Source of the DNA: Flagellimonas abyssi
GTDB lineage: Bacteria; Bacteroidota; Bacteroidia; Flavobacteriales; Flavobacteriaceae
NCBI RefSeq assembly: GCF_019457905.1
Contig: NZ_JAHZSV010000007.1
Coordinates: 62,001-126,000, forward strand
Reading direction: 5' to 3'
DNA: 64,000 nt
Shown one piece after another: positions 10,114 through 20,500 of the stretch. Below the pieces are notes generated by a model. It did no database searches, was not told the DNA's origin, and saw nothing but the letters and a program-made list of their open reading frames with translations. Position numbers and translations under genes: made by a program. The number at the start of each line of letters is the position of its first letter. Position 1 is the first letter of the stretch.

Positions 10114-11346
10114 CTAATCTTCAAATTCTTCCTTGAGGATGCGAACGACTTCCTGAATTGTTTCCTCTTCTAAATCGGTTCGCTTCGCCAAGTCTTTAAC
10201 ATCTTGCTCCAGAACGCTGCGTGCGGTATCCAATCCAATCTTCTTGAACTCTTCGATTACCCAGCCTTCGATTTCATCGGAAAACTCGGTCAACTCCACA
10301 TCTTCCTCAACGCCTTCACGGAACACATCTATTTCATAACCAGTCAATTGACCAGCCAAACGTATATTATGCCCACCTCTACCAATAGCTTTGGAAACCT
10401 CCTCCGGCTTTAGGTATACTTGTGCTGTTTTTTTCTCATCGTTTAGTTTAACGGATGATACTCTTGCAGGACTTAAAGCCCTAGTCACCATCAATTGCGG
10501 ATTGTTGGTCCAATTGATCACATCAATATTTTCGTTGCCCAACTCACGTACGATACCATGGATTCTTGAACCCTTCATACCCACACAGGCACCCACGGGA
10601 TCAATTCTATCATCATAGGAGTCAACAGCAACTTTCGCTTTTTCACCTGGGATACGAACTGCTTTTTTAATGGTGATCAAGCCATCGAACACCTCTGGAA
10701 TCTCTTGAAAGAACAATTGCTCCAAGAAAATCGGTGATGTTCTGGACATGATAATGGCCGGCTTGTTTCCTTTAAGTTCCACACTTTCGATAATTCCTCG
10801 AACATTATCTCCCTTTCGGAAAAAGTCGGAAGGTATCTGCTTTTCCTTTGGAAGGATGATTTCGTTTCCTTCATCATCCAACAAAATTACTGCACGATGT
10901 CTGATATGATGCACCTCAGCGGTATATATCTCACCTTCCAAGTCTTTAAATTGCTTGTAGATGGTGGTATTATCGTGCTCATGTATCTTGGATATCAAGT
11001 TTTGGCGCAATGCCAGAATAGCTCTTCTCCCAAGATCGATAAGCTTTACCTCTTCTGATACATCCTCGCCAACTTCAAAATCGGGCTCGATTTTTCTAGC
11101 TTCGGACAAGGATATTTCCTCATTGGGCTCTTCAACCTCCCCATCTTCAACCACCACACGGTTTCTCCATATTTCCAAATCCCCTTTATCGGGGTTGATA
11201 ATGATATCAAAATTGTCGTCAGAACCAAATTTTTTCTTTAACGCACTTCGGAATACTTCTTCCAAAATCGCCATAAGGGTCACCCTGTCAATAAACTTAT
11301 CGTCCTTAAACTCCGAAAAGGATTCGATGAGCGCTAGGTTTTCCAT
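10114..11346 (-). CDS. nusA: Transcription termination/antitermination factor NusA
   Basis: This 410-residue RNA-polymerase-binding factor modulates pausing, intrinsic termination and antitermination. The N-terminal polymerase-binding domain spans about 1-125, an S1 domain about 130-200, and KH domains about 225-350 (GMKGSRIHGIVRELG and AIGRGGHNIRLAGQLTGYEI are the two KH signatures). The acidic C-terminal tail is short, as in non-proteobacterial NusA, without the duplicated acidic repeats of E. coli. It lies 12 bases after rimP. Since NusA can act on its own operon leader in E. coli, the hairpin upstream of rimP here is relevant (see that entry). Confidence 0.97.
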   Translation of the reverse strand: MENLALIESFSEFKDDKFIDRVTLMAILEEVFRSALKKKFGSDDNFDIIINPDKGDLEIWRNRVVVEDGEVEEPNEEISLSEARKIEPDFEVGEDVSEEVKLIDLGRRAILALRQNLISKIHEHDNTTIYKQFKDLEGEIYTAEVHHIRHRAVILLDDEGNEIILPKEKQIPSDFFRKGDNVRGIIESVELKGNKPAIIMSRTSPIFLEQLFFQEIPEVFDGLITIKKAVRIPGEKAKVAVDSYDDRIDPVGACVGMKGSRIHGIVRELGNENIDVINWTNNPQLMVTRALSPARVSSVKLNDEKKTAQVYLKPEEVSKAIGRGGHNIRLAGQLTGYEIDVFREGVEEDVELTEFSDEIEGWVIEEFKKIGLDTARSVLEQDVKDLAKRTDLEEETIQEVVRILKEEFED

Positions 11347-11358
11347 TTTCTACTACAA

Positions 11359-11820
11359 TTAAAATTTTAATTTAACTTTTGCCTCTTGAATGTCAGAAAA
11401 GGCGATTTCCTGCTTTTTCTGTACTGTAACTTTTCCTTTACCCACGGGTTTGGGCTCACGAGCCTTCCACTCCAAGGTAATGCTATCTGTCGAGGTCGCT
11501 ACCAATGTACCCTCCAATTGCCCAGAGGTGGTCTTGACCTGTAATTTTCTTCCAACATTTTTATTGTACTGACGGGGCAACCTTAACGGCGAAGTAGCTC
11601 CGGCCGATGTAACCTCCAAGGAAAAATCCTCTTCCTCGCGATCCAAATTATGTTCAATGGCCCTACTAATGTTCATACAGTCTTGCAGACTCACCCCTTC
11701 ATCACCATCCAAAACCACTTTGATACTGTTGTCGCTGCCCATTTTAAAATCTACCAAGAACAAGGAAGAGTGCTCTTCCAACGCCTTGCCCAGCAACGAT
11801 TCCACTTTATCCTTCAACAT
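11359..11820 (-). CDS. rimP: Ribosome maturation factor RimP
   Basis: RimP assists maturation of the 30S subunit. I start at 11820 (MLKDKVESLLGKAL, 153 residues) instead of the upstream ATG at 11856: the extra twelve residues are hydrophobic, are absent from the family pattern, and would be encoded by the leader hairpin region. The N-terminal alpha/beta domain has the acidic motif DGDEGVSLQDCMNISRAIE; the C-terminal SH3-like domain covers about 80-153 and includes LRLPRQYNKNVGRKL. It is the first gene of rimP-nusA-infB, the usual order. Confidence 0.95.
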   Translation of the reverse strand: MLKDKVESLLGKALEEHSSLFLVDFKMGSDNSIKVVLDGDEGVSLQDCMNISRAIEHNLDREEEDFSLEVTSAGATSPLRLPRQYNKNVGRKLQVKTTSGQLEGTLVATSTDSITLEWKAREPKPVGKGKVTVQKKQEIAFSDIQEAKVKLKF

Positions 11821-11833
11821 AAAAATGAGAAAT

Positions 11834-11866
11834 AAGTAATAAAAGAGGGGACTCAAGGTCCCCTCA
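11834..11866 (-). terminator. Terminator-like hairpin in the rimP-nusA-infB leader (possible attenuator)
   Basis: On the minus strand an eight-base perfect stem GAGGGGAC / GTCCCCTC (plus-strand 11845-11852 and 11858-11865, five-base loop) is followed at once by TTTTATT. It lies after the predicted promoter and 24 bases before the rimP ATG. No gene is read into it from upstream, because the next gene upstream is on the other strand, so ending another transcript is not its job. A leader attenuator fits best; this is inference. Confidence 0.6.
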
Positions 11867-11894
11867 TGAATACTTTTATATCCGTTCAGTTTTG

Positions 11895-11926
11895 CAAATA
11901 TACAACAAATAATATCGCATGTGCAA
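11895..11926 (-). promoter_or_regulatory. Promoter of the rimP-nusA-infB operon
   Basis: On the minus strand TTG (plus 11924-11926), 21 bases, then TATATTTG (plus 11895-11902), a match to the flavobacterial consensus. The predicted start lies near 11888, giving a leader of about 70 bases that contains the hairpin at 11845-11865. Confidence 0.65.
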
Positions 11927-12116
11927 CCCCTCCCCGAACAAAAATAAGTTGTCCCTATCTATTTTTCAATGTATTAACTTATACAAATCATAAAGAAAGG
12001 TGCATGCGAACCCGTACATCTCATTCAAACGAACCATATAGTTTGACCACAAAACATGCCATTCTCCATATATCACCATGTTAACACTCCTTTTACAACC
12101 GTTCACAACAAATATT
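11927..12116. other. Intergenic region without a recognised gene
   Basis: Part of a 345-base gap between divergent rimP and the large secreted protein. It is AT-rich, with no ORF resembling a known family, no RNA gene and no clear repeat. The promoters at its two edges are listed separately. Confidence 0.6.
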
Positions 12117-12145
12117 TTGAAGCCTCTGTGCACCAGTTAATTTTG
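12117..12145 (+). promoter_or_regulatory. Promoter of the large secreted mosaic protein
   Basis: TTG at 12117-12119, an 18-base spacer and TAATTTTG at 12138-12145. The ATG follows 20 bases later. Confidence 0.65.
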
Positions 12146-12165
12146 TGCAAGATTGAAATAAATAC

Positions 12166-15100
12166 ATGGGCACAACCTCGTTCTTTAATAAAAAGATGAA
12201 TCATTTTCCCAGTGGATGGATGCTACTATTGGCATTTTTCTTGTTGGGAACCTTTCTTTCATTTTCACAGACCACTATTTGGAGCGAAAACTTCACATAT
12301 GGAAATGGGACAGAAAATGGAACAGCTACTGGACCTTCTTTATCGTCATGGACTACCAATGGAGGAAATAAGTTGTCGGTAATAAACAATTCGTTAAGAG
12401 GTAGAAATCTGGATGCAGGGCGGACCTGGCAGGTCAACCCCATTGACATTACCGGATACGACTATATTGGTTTTAGCATGGACACCTGGGTGGATGACCC
12501 AAATGATATGGAAAATGGAAGTGATTATATGATTGGCGAATACCGGGTTGATGGAGGTTCTTGGCAACAATTTGTAAATGCATCCGGTTCAAATTCCGAT
12601 CCTTTAAACTCTTCATATGGGTTTGGATTTTCCAGCACTGCCAACTCCACCTTAGAGATTAGGGTTAGAATGGACAACGACAATAATAGCGAGCAATATT
12701 TTATAGATAATGCAGCTGTGAAGGGAATCTCCGGCATTTGTAATGGTGAGGTTGACTTTGAATTTTACGACAGTTCACCTTCCGGAAGCACTGTGGACAA
12801 CATCCCAATATCGGGATATCTCGGATCCGGTACTTATACTAGTTTTGATGTAGATGCGCTTCAAAATCAAGAAGACCCAGGAGATACCGATAACTTTAGC
12901 ATTAGGTACACGGGATTCATCCAAATAGATACACAGGGAAGCTACACATTTTACACGACTTCAGATGATGGCTCCAAATTATACATCGACGGGGCCCAGG
13001 TAGTGAACAACGATGGCGCACATGGCTCCCAAGAACGTTCGGGAACCATAACCTTATCACCCGGACTTCACGATATCACCGTGCTATTCTTTGAAAATGG
13101 AGGAGGAGAAAATCTATCTGTAGCATATCAAGGTCCGTCCATTTCAAAACAGAACATCCCTTTTTCCAAATTATATTCAACATGTAGCGCAAGTAGTGCC
13201 GACCTTGATGGTGATGGTGTACCTGATACAGCTGATGTCGATGACGACAATGACGGTATTTTGGATGTTGATGAATGTGGAGGAGTCTCAGGGAATTTTG
13301 TGCAAACAGCGACCAACGTTCAATATTTTAGAGACCCATCCAATGCGGAAGGTAACCCAGGCACCTCATATGCCTATAACTCCACATCTACCTATGAAGA
13401 TCAATCCATTATATCATTTCAGTTTGCCAACCCAATTCCAATAGGGACTACTGTTAGCGTGTTTTTATCGGCAGCCTCGGGCACTTCGGATATGCAAATC
13501 CAATATTCCAATGGCACTTACTTAGCTGATGCCACCGCAATTCCCTCTGGGTCGATTACCGAAATAACTTTTAATGTATCACAAAGTAATTTTCAATCCT
13601 TTAGGGTAATAGCCTATCAAACCAGAGCTCGTGTCCATGGTGCAAGCTACGGTGGCGCGGTTGATTGCACAACGGTTGACACAGATGGTGATGGTATTCC
13701 AAACTATCAGGATTTGGACAGTGACGGAGATGGCATACCGGACAATGTGGAGGCTCAAACATCTTTAAACTATATAGCACCTTCGGGAATAGATGCCAAT
13801 AACAACGGACTAGACGACGCCTACGAAAGCAGCGGAATCACCCCCGTAGATACCGATGGGGACGGAGCACCTGATTTTATGGATTTGGATTCTGACAATG
13901 ATGGGACCTCCGACACCACCGAAGCAGTCTTGACACTTTCAGGGTCGGATAGCGATAATGATGGCTTGGACAATAATATCGACACCACAACCGGATACGC
14001 CGACCCAGGAGGCACCATAGACAATCCACTGAACACTAACGGAGGCTCTTTGATGCTGCCCGACTCTGATGGTGATGTTACCTCGGGAGGGGATTTAGAT
14101 TTTAGGGACGATACTTTTGACGATAATGACCCACCATCCATAACCGCAACCGGAGACCAAACATTTTGTCCAGGCGACCCAATTCCCGTGGTGGAAACCG
14201 TAGAGATCACCGATACCGACAGTAGTACCTTGGACGCTGTTTATATTCAAATTACTTCCAACTACGATGTATCAGGCGATGTATTGAGCTTAACAGGAAC
14301 ACACCCTAACATAACAGCTAGTTGGGACACCTCAGAAGGAAGATTGTTCTTGGAGGGACCCGCGACCTTGGCAGAATTTGAAGCCGCAATTGCTGGTGTG
14401 ATTTTCCAAACCACCGCAACTGTAAACGGTGGGGATACACGGACGTTTTCCATTGTAATGAACGAGGCCAACTATTTGGAATCGACAGGACACTATTATG
14501 AATACGTGGCCGCAGAGGGAATCACATGGACAGCCGCCAGGGATGCGGCCGCGCTAAGAACATTTTATGGACTACAGGGATATTTGGCCACAATCTCTGT
14601 TCAGGACGAGTCCGACCTCTTGGGCTCGCAGGCACCGGGAGCGGGATGGATAGGGGCAAGTGATGCCACGACCGAAGGAGATTGGTATTGGGTAACCGGA
14701 CCCGAAACTGGAACTCTCTTTTGGAGAGGCACTGGCGGAGGAACCGCATTTGGATATGAATTCTGGAACTCCGGCGAACCCAACAATTCCGGAAATGAAG
14801 ATTATGCACATATAACAGCTCCAGGAGTAGGACTACCAGGTTCATGGAACGACTTATCCAATACGGGGGCCGCAAGCGGCGATTATCAGCCCAAAGGATA
14901 TTTGGTGGAGTATGGGGGGATGCCAGGCGACCCACCTTACCCTGATTTGGCTGCCACAACAACAATAACGGTAGAAACGGAAGCTCCAACTTCCAGTACA
15001 CCTTCGCCAATAACGGTAAATTGTGCTTCCGATATTCCAACACCAGATGTAACCGTAATAACCGACGAAGCTGACAATTGTGATCCAAATCCAACGGTGA

Positions 15101-15564
15101 CCTTTGTGAGCGATGTAAGTGATGGCGGAAGCGACCCCGAAACCATTACACGTACCTATCGCATTACCGATGCGGCAGGAAACACCCTGGACGTGGAGCA
15201 AACCATTACCGTAACACCATTTAGCGTATCCACACAACCAACCGACCAAACCGTGGTTGTGGGAAACAATGGCTACCTTTCGGTTGTGGCCAGCAATGTG
15301 GACACCTACCAATGGCAGGTAAGTACCGATGGCGGAAGTAATTTTGTGCCTATTGCCGACGGAAGTGAATACACGGGAACATCTAGCGCAAACCTGACCC
15401 TTACAACTCCGGATTCCGCAAAAGACAGTTACATATATCGTGTGCTTGTTTCCAATTCGTCCGGAAGCTGCACTCCCCTAGCCTCCGATCAAGCGACATT
15501 GACCGTGAAGAACGGAAGAGTGATCACCAACAGGGGAATTACTTACCGGGTGAACAAAAACTGA
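12166..15564 (+). CDS. Large secreted mosaic protein: PA14-like, thrombospondin type 3-like repeats, C-type lectin, HYR and Ig-like domains
   Basis: This 1132-residue protein is probably exported and surface-exposed or secreted. A signal peptide covers about 1-35 (start could also be the Met at residue 11). A jelly-roll-like region (about 36-190) is followed by a PA14-like domain (about 193-340, with [20 protein letters not shown] and [10 protein letters not shown]). Acidic Asp-rich calcium-binding repeats ([30 protein letters not shown]) occur at about 345-370 and 505-620. A C-type lectin-like domain (about 770-925) has GEPNN and SWNDL, which resemble the EPN and WND sugar/calcium motifs. 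HYR-like (about 940-1020) and Ig-like (about 1022-1115) domains follow. The C-terminus is a short basic tail ([16 protein letters not shown]), not a recognisable 70-90 residue type IX secretion domain. Adhesion or carbohydrate binding is inferred from domains only. Confidence 0.82.
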   Translation: MGTTSFFNKKMNHFPSGWMLLLAFFLLGTFLSFSQTTIWSENFTYGNGTENGTATGPSLSSWTTNGGNKLSVINNSLRGRNLDAGRTWQVNPIDITGYDYIGFSMDTWVDDPNDMENGSDYMIGEYRVDGGSWQQFVNASGSNSDPLNSSYGFGFSSTANSTLEIRVRMDNDNNSEQYFIDNAAVKGISGICNGEVDFEFYDSSPSGSTVDNIPISGYLGSGTYTSFDVDALQNQEDPGDTDNFSIRYTGFIQIDTQGSYTFYTTSDDGSKLYIDGAQVVNNDGAHGSQERSGTITLSPGLHDITVLFFENGGGENLSVAYQGPSISKQNIPFSKLYSTCSASSADLDGDGVPDTADVDDDNDGILDVDECGGVSGNFVQTATNVQYFRDPSNAEGNPGTSYAYNSTSTYEDQSIISFQFANPIPIGTTVSVFLSAASGTSDMQIQYSNGTYLADATAIPSGSITEITFNVSQSNFQSFRVIAYQTRARVHGASYGGAVDCTTVDTDGDGIPNYQDLDSDGDGIPDNVEAQTSLNYIAPSGIDANNNGLDDAYESSGITPVDTDGDGAPDFMDLDSDNDGTSDTTEAVLTLSGSDSDNDGLDNNIDTTTGYADPGGTIDNPLNTNGGSLMLPDSDGDVTSGGDLDFRDDTFDDNDPPSITATGDQTFCPGDPIPVVETVEITDTDSSTLDAVYIQITSNYDVSGDVLSLTGTHPNITASWDTSEGRLFLEGPATLAEFEAAIAGVIFQTTATVNGGDTRTFSIVMNEANYLESTGHYYEYVAAEGITWTAARDAAALRTFYGLQGYLATISVQDESDLLGSQAPGAGWIGASDATTEGDWYWVTGPETGTLFWRGTGGGTAFGYEFWNSGEPNNSGNEDYAHITAPGVGLPGSWNDLSNTGAASGDYQPKGYLVEYGGMPGDPPYPDLAATTTITVETEAPTSSTPSPITVNCASDIPTPDVTVITDEADNCDPNPTVTFVSDVSDGGSDPETITRTYRITDAAGNTLDVEQTITVTPFSVSTQPTDQTVVVGNNGYLSVVASNVDTYQWQVSTDGGSNFVPIADGSEYTGTSSANLTLTTPDSAKDSYIYRVLVSNSSGSCTPLASDQATLTVKNGRVITNRGITYRVNKN

Positions 15565-15586
15565 TTAGAAAATATTTAAAAAAACA

Positions 15587-15618
15587 AACCCCGCAAATTT
15601 GACTTTGCGGGGTTTTTT
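15587..15618. terminator. Bidirectional rho-independent terminator
   Basis: An 11-base stem AACCCCGCAAA (15587-15597) and TTTGCGGGGTT (15604-15614), with a T-run after it and A-run before it, between convergent genes. It can end both. Confidence 0.9.
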
Positions 15619-15642
15619 ATTGCTACCTAATGTTTCAACATG

Positions 15643-16482
15643 CTAACAGGTTATTTCAATATCGCCATAATATCCTTTTGACCCCTTGTCCTGCCAAACA
15701 CTAAGATTTATAAAACAATCCTCCTGCCATGGTGGTTCAAAACTAAAAAAGCCAGGATAAAAATCAGGGGTATCCCCATCCTCTCCTTGATAATACGTTG
15801 GTTTTCCGAAAAAGTATTCATCTGGAAGACTGCCAAGATGATCATATAGAGTGAAGCTTCCTGCTTCTTTTTGTAAAAGCCCTTCCAACCTTTTCAAAAC
15901 ATCCGCCCCAATTATGGTCGCTAGATCATATCCTACATATCTCTCTTTAGCTTCAATCCACCATCCAATGATACTGGACCTCATGTAAAGTTCTTCACTA
16001 TTACCCCCTAAATCTAATGTTTCAGACGGTTCATATTCATCTCCATTGGGGTATTCCCTTATTTTTAGATCAGCAACAGGGCCATCATAAAAAAACACCT
16101 CCGAATCCAAACCATCCACCTCTACGAAAAAATAATAAATACCAGAGTCTTTGGGAGTCTCATTAAAAATGTCGTGTGGCTTAATTTCGGCTAGATTGAA
16201 CTGGCCCGCAAATATCATATCCTCAGGAAACTCCAACGAGTCCGGCAGATGAGGAAGTCCGTACAGTTTGGTGGTTCCCAATGGCACCTCTTCTTCAGAA
16301 TCATACGCTGTTAATTCTGGGATCAGATAGTACAGCAACCATTTTTTAAGATAGTTTTTTAGGCTTTCGGAACTCAATTCAGTTCCTGCACTTTCGTTGA
16401 ACTTGGCAATGTGCTCTTCGTTAAAGTCAAAGCCATCTATCACAGCCTTTGCTTTTTCCAATACATTCATACGCTTTCGCAT
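15643..16482 (-). CDS. DUF1963 (YwqG-like) protein
   Basis: This is a 279-residue cytoplasmic protein of the DUF1963/YwqG type. Signs are the PLGTTKLYGLPHLPDSLEFP stretch (about 68-87), AGQFNLAEI (about 92-100), GIYYFFVEVDG (about 111-121) and the C-terminal GDTPDFYPGFFSFEPPW pattern. The family's biochemical role is not established. Start could be residue 5 (MNVLEKAK). It is a single gene, convergent with the secreted mosaic protein and divergent from the cysteine-cluster gene. Confidence 0.72.
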   Translation of the reverse strand: MRKRMNVLEKAKAVIDGFDFNEEHIAKFNESAGTELSSESLKNYLKKWLLYYLIPELTAYDSEEEVPLGTTKLYGLPHLPDSLEFPEDMIFAGQFNLAEIKPHDIFNETPKDSGIYYFFVEVDGLDSEVFFYDGPVADLKIREYPNGDEYEPSETLDLGGNSEELYMRSSIIGWWIEAKERYVGYDLATIIGADVLKRLEGLLQKEAGSFTLYDHLGSLPDEYFFGKPTYYQGEDGDTPDFYPGFFSFEPPWQEDCFINLSVWQDKGSKGYYGDIEITC

Positions 16483-16594
16483 TTAATAGGTTAATAAAAG
16501 ATTTGGGATAAATGCTACGTAGATGTTTCAAATATGGAATTATTTTTTGAGTGACACAACCCTTGAAGGCACCACTCTTTTTTCTGAAAAAATA

Positions 16595-16628
16595 TTTGCA
16601 CCATGGATCAAAATAAGATATACCTTCG
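16595..16628 (+). promoter_or_regulatory. Probable promoter of the cysteine-cluster gene
   Basis: TTTG at 16595-16598, a 22-base spacer and TACCTTCG at 16621-16628 (one mismatch to TAnnTTTG). The ATG is 11 bases further, so the leader would be very short. Confidence 0.45.
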
Positions 16629-16639
16629 CCCTCCAATAA

Positions 16640-17242
16640 ATGACACTAGAACAGAAAGTCCGATCGGTTGAAGCGTTATTCAGTCAATTGGAGCAAGAAA
16701 CCCAACAGTTTCAGGAAAAATCGAAGCTTGGTTGTGTTTCCGGTTGTGGAAAATGTTGCACCTATCCCAACATTGATGCATCACCCTTGGAATTTTTACC
16801 ATGGGCATTCCAGTTATTTTTATCAGGTAAGGCCGAAGAAGCCCTTGAGTCTTTGAACACGTCCCACGATCGAACTTGTTTTTTGTTGACACCGGTCTCC
16901 ATAGTGAGCAAGGGCCACTGTGGCAGTTATAGTCAGAGAGGTTTGATTTGTAGGCTTTTTGGCTATGCCGCAAGCAAGGATAAGGACGGGAATCTGCGCT
17001 TGGCCACTTGTAAAATAATCAAAGAGGAACAGGCTGAAAATTATCAAGCCACCTCCGAAGCAATTTCAAAGGGAATGTATGTCCCCGTATTTACGGATTA
17101 CTACATGCAACTGAACCAAATCGATTATCAAATGGGTTCCAAAATCATGCCCATCAACAAAGCATTGATAATGGCATTGGAGGAGGTACTGCAATATTAC
17201 ACCTACAGGCCAATGCCCAGCATGGATAAGCAAATCGTTTAA
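16640..17242 (+). CDS. YkgJ-family cysteine cluster protein
   Basis: This 200-residue protein belongs to the zinc- or iron-chelating YkgJ (CxxxCxxCC) family. The metal-binding signature CVSGCGKCC lies at about residues 31-39, with later conserved Cys in CGSYSQRGLICRLFGYA (about 93-109) and TCK. The molecular function is not known; some members are suspected of protein or lipid modification. It stands alone between a divergent DUF1963 gene and tRNA-Gln on the other strand, with which it shares a bidirectional terminator. No signal peptide, so cytoplasmic. Confidence 0.82.
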   Translation: MTLEQKVRSVEALFSQLEQETQQFQEKSKLGCVSGCGKCCTYPNIDASPLEFLPWAFQLFLSGKAEEALESLNTSHDRTCFLLTPVSIVSKGHCGSYSQRGLICRLFGYAASKDKDGNLRLATCKIIKEEQAENYQATSEAISKGMYVPVFTDYYMQLNQIDYQMGSKIMPINKALIMALEEVLQYYTYRPMPSMDKQIV

Positions 17243-17260
17243 ACAAAAAATATAACAATA

Positions 17261-17298
17261 AAAAAGCCCCTCAAATCCGATGATTTAAGGGGCTTTTT
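17261..17298. terminator. Bidirectional rho-independent terminator
   Basis: The stem AAAAAGCCCCT / AGGGGCTTTTT with an inner AAATC/GATTT extension ends the cysteine-cluster gene on one strand and tRNA-Gln on the other. Confidence 0.9.
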
Positions 17299-17299
17299 G

Positions 17300-17371
17300 T
17301 TGGCCTACAAGGACTCGAACCTTGAACGACTGAACCAAAATCAGCTGTGTTACCAATTACACCATAGGCCA
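17300..17371 (-). tRNA. tRNA-Gln (anticodon UUG)
   Basis: Read on the minus strand: acceptor TGGCCTA pairs with TAGGCCA; the D arm is GTGT/ACAC; the anticodon stem GCTGA/TCAGT encloses loop TTTTGGT with anticodon TTG; the T arm is CAAGG/CCTTG with loop TTCGAGT. Discriminator A; the CCA end is not encoded. All arms pair properly, so a functional gene is expected. It decodes CAA. Confidence 0.96.
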
Positions 17372-17412
17372 GTACCATATAAAAGCTAAATTTGATTCAG
17401 CTTTTGAGCGTG

Positions 17413-17443
17413 CAAATTTAAAACAAACTTTGGTTTCAACAAA
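17413..17443 (-). promoter_or_regulatory. Promoter of tRNA-Gln
   Basis: On the minus strand TTTG (plus 17440-17443), exactly 19 bases, then TAAATTTG (plus 17413-17420), a full match to the flavobacterial consensus, about 40 bases before the tRNA 5' end. Confidence 0.75.
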
Positions 17444-17565
17444 TATTTTTGATAAGAATACACGCTATTTTTCTTGAACATGGGTGTTAAAGGTTTTCCA
17501 AAAAGGGCTAGGCTTCTGTTCTATATTTACTAAATTCGCCACAATTCGGTTAATAACCAACTCTT

Positions 17566-20500
17566 ATGTTTGCAAAAGACTTCAAAAAATGGGATACCAT
17601 CCTTGGGTGGACTTCCTTCGCCATTGCGTTTATAGTATATGCCCTTACCGTTGAACCCACAGGAAGTTTTTGGGATGCAGGTGAATACATTTCCACTTCG
17701 GCAAAGTTACAAGTAGGGCACCCGCCCGGGGCTCCATTATTGCAAATGATTGGTGCCTTCTTCGCCATGTTCGCCTTTGGCGACCCTACGAAAATAGCTC
17801 TTATGGTAAATGCTGTATCCATTGTATCCAGTGCTTTTGCCGTATTGTTTACTTTCTGGACCATTACCAACTTAACAGGAAAGTTGGTTGCCAAAAAGAA
17901 TGAAATGACCGATAGCAAGGCTATTGCCATACTTGGCAGTGGTTTGGTCGGAGCGCTTGCATTTACATTTTCAGATAGTTTTTGGTTCAACGCTGTAGAG
18001 ACCGAGGTGTATGCCATGGCCAGTTTTATGATGGCATTATTGCTCTGGTTGGGCCTAAAATGGACAGATAATTTGGGAGACCCTAGAGGTCACCGATGGC
18101 TCATGCTCATCTCTTTTGTAATAGGTCTTACCTTTGGTATACAGTTCATGGGCTTCTTGGCGATTCCTTCCATAGGATTGCTCTACTATTTCAAAAAATA
18201 TAAGACCACCACGGTTAAAAACTTCTTATTGGCCAACATAATTGTTGTAGCGGTACTCATCTTGGTCTACAAATTCTCCTTGACCTACGTTCTGGAACTA
18301 TTTGGTTGGAGCGAGGTATTCTTTATAAACGAAATTGGGCTACCCTTTAATTCGGGATCCATCATCATGGGGCTATTATTTGTGGCCGCTTTCTATTTCG
18401 GTTTGAGATACACCCGAAAACACAATTATTACAATGCCAATATTGTTGTACTTTGTTTGATGTTCCTTATCCTAGGATTCTCTTCTTGGTTGATGCTTCC
18501 CATTAGAGCAAATGCAAAAACCGTTGTCAATGAGAACAACCCGGCCGATGCCCGAGCGCTACTGGCCTACTATAACAGGGAACAATATCCAGGGGTAGAT
18601 AGTCCTGTTTACGGAGCCTATTACTCGGACACCTTTGCGACTTCGGGAGAAGATAGGGATGATAGCCCGAAGTACGAAAAAGACTTGGAAACGGGCAAAT
18701 ATGTTATCGTAAACCATTACAAAGGAGCTATTCCAGGCCCCAACGAAAAGCACGTAGGGTTTTTGCCCAGAATGTGGAGCGATCAACACGCCGAAAACTA
18801 TATGAAATATTTTGGCGCCCTGGAATTCAAGATAAAATCGGAATATATATCCAATAACGATCTTCGACAGGCGGTAAACCAATTCAAAACAGCCTATTCG
18901 CAAGGAGAACTGGATACAGAACAATATATCCGCTTTTTAAGGGAATTCGGTGAATATATTGAGGTGCAACCCCCTACCCTTTGGCAAAACGTAGAGTACC
19001 TTTTCGATTTCCAGTTCAGCTATATGTACATGCGTTATTTCATGTGGAATTTCGTTGGAAAACAAAATGATATGCAGGGCAGGTACGATGAAAACGGAAA
19101 CTGGCTCAGCGGCATCAATTTTATTGACAGTATTCGGTTGGGCAGCCAAGAAAACCTCCCCAGTGACTGGAAAAATAACAAGGGTCGAAATACCTATTTC
19201 TTCCTACCGCTATTGCTCGGAATTTTAGGTATTGTCTTCCAAGTTTCCAGAAACCCAAAACAGTTTTGGGTGCTCTTCGTGTTCTTTATGTTCACGGGGC
19301 TTGCGATACAGTTTTATACCAACCCATACATCTTTCAACCTAGGGAAAGGGATTACTCCTTGGTAGGGTCCTTCTATGTATTCTGTATATGGATAGGTAT
19401 CGGTGTATACGGACTGTTTGAAGAATTTAAAAAATTGGTTTCGTCCAAAATAGCGGCTCCGGCAATCACAACTATATGTCTTTTGGCGGTACCATTGCTG
19501 ATGGGCTATCAAAACTGGGACGATCATGATAGATCTGACCGATATACGGCCCCAGCTACGGCAAAAGCTTATCTAGATTCCACGAAAGAAGATGCGGGAG
19601 CCATATTGTTCACAATCGGGGACAATGACACCTTCCCAATATGGTACGCCCAAGAAATCGAGAATTATAGAACAGACGTCCGTGTGGTCAATACCAGCCT
19701 TTTTGCAACAGATTGGTACATTGACCAGATGAAGCGAAAAGCGTACGAAAGCGATGCCATTCCATCGCAATTAACGCATGACAAGTATAGGTACGGAACT
19801 AGGGATGCCATCTATTACCAAGGCATTACCGACAACAGGTGGGACATTAAGGACTTCATCAATTGGGTGGATAGTGATAAGCCACAAACTAAATTCAGGC
19901 ATATACTCACCAATCAGGGAGCAGATTTAAGCAATTACTCCGAAAGCACCTTGGATATTGTGTACTACCCCACCAATAAGATCAGGATTCCTGTCAACAA
20001 ACAAAATGTATTGGAAAGTGGCCTTGTCAAAGAGAAGGATTCTGCCTTGATCGTGGATTATATCGATATTGACCTGCCAACCGGTGCACTTCCCAAGAAC
20101 AGGATATTGATGTTGGACCTCATCGCCAACAACGATTGGAAGCGCCCCATCTATTTTTCCGGAGGTAGTTTTGACAGTGCAGAATACATCTGGATGAAGG
20201 ATTACCTGCAACTCGATGGACTTGTGTACAAATTGGTCCCCATCAAAACGCCAAACAGAAATTCCTTTGAAATGGGCCGAATCGATACCGATCTGATGTA
20301 CGATATTGTCAAGGATTGGGAATGGGGCAATGCAGGAAGCGATGAGATCTATCACGATCCACAAACGCGTTCACAGGGACTTTCTTTTAGAAGCAATTTG
20401 GCCCGCCTGATGGAAACCTTGATTGCAGAAAACAAGATTGATGAGGCCAAGGACGTCATCAATATTGCCATGGAAAACATGCCCGTGGAGCATTATTATT

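Noticed and set aside
11821..11856. 12-residue N-terminal extension of RimP
   Set aside because: It would be encoded by the leader hairpin and is hydrophobic; the family start is at 11820.
13196..14150. Tandem DNA repeat array or CRISPR-like structure
   Set aside because: The repeating GATGGTGATGG-like DNA only reflects Asp/Gly-rich calcium-binding protein repeats; no spacers of uniform length.
14522..15312. Minus-strand frames of 190 and 152 codons inside the mosaic protein gene
   Set aside because: Shadow frames of a repetitive Thr/Asp-rich coding sequence; no start context and no family.
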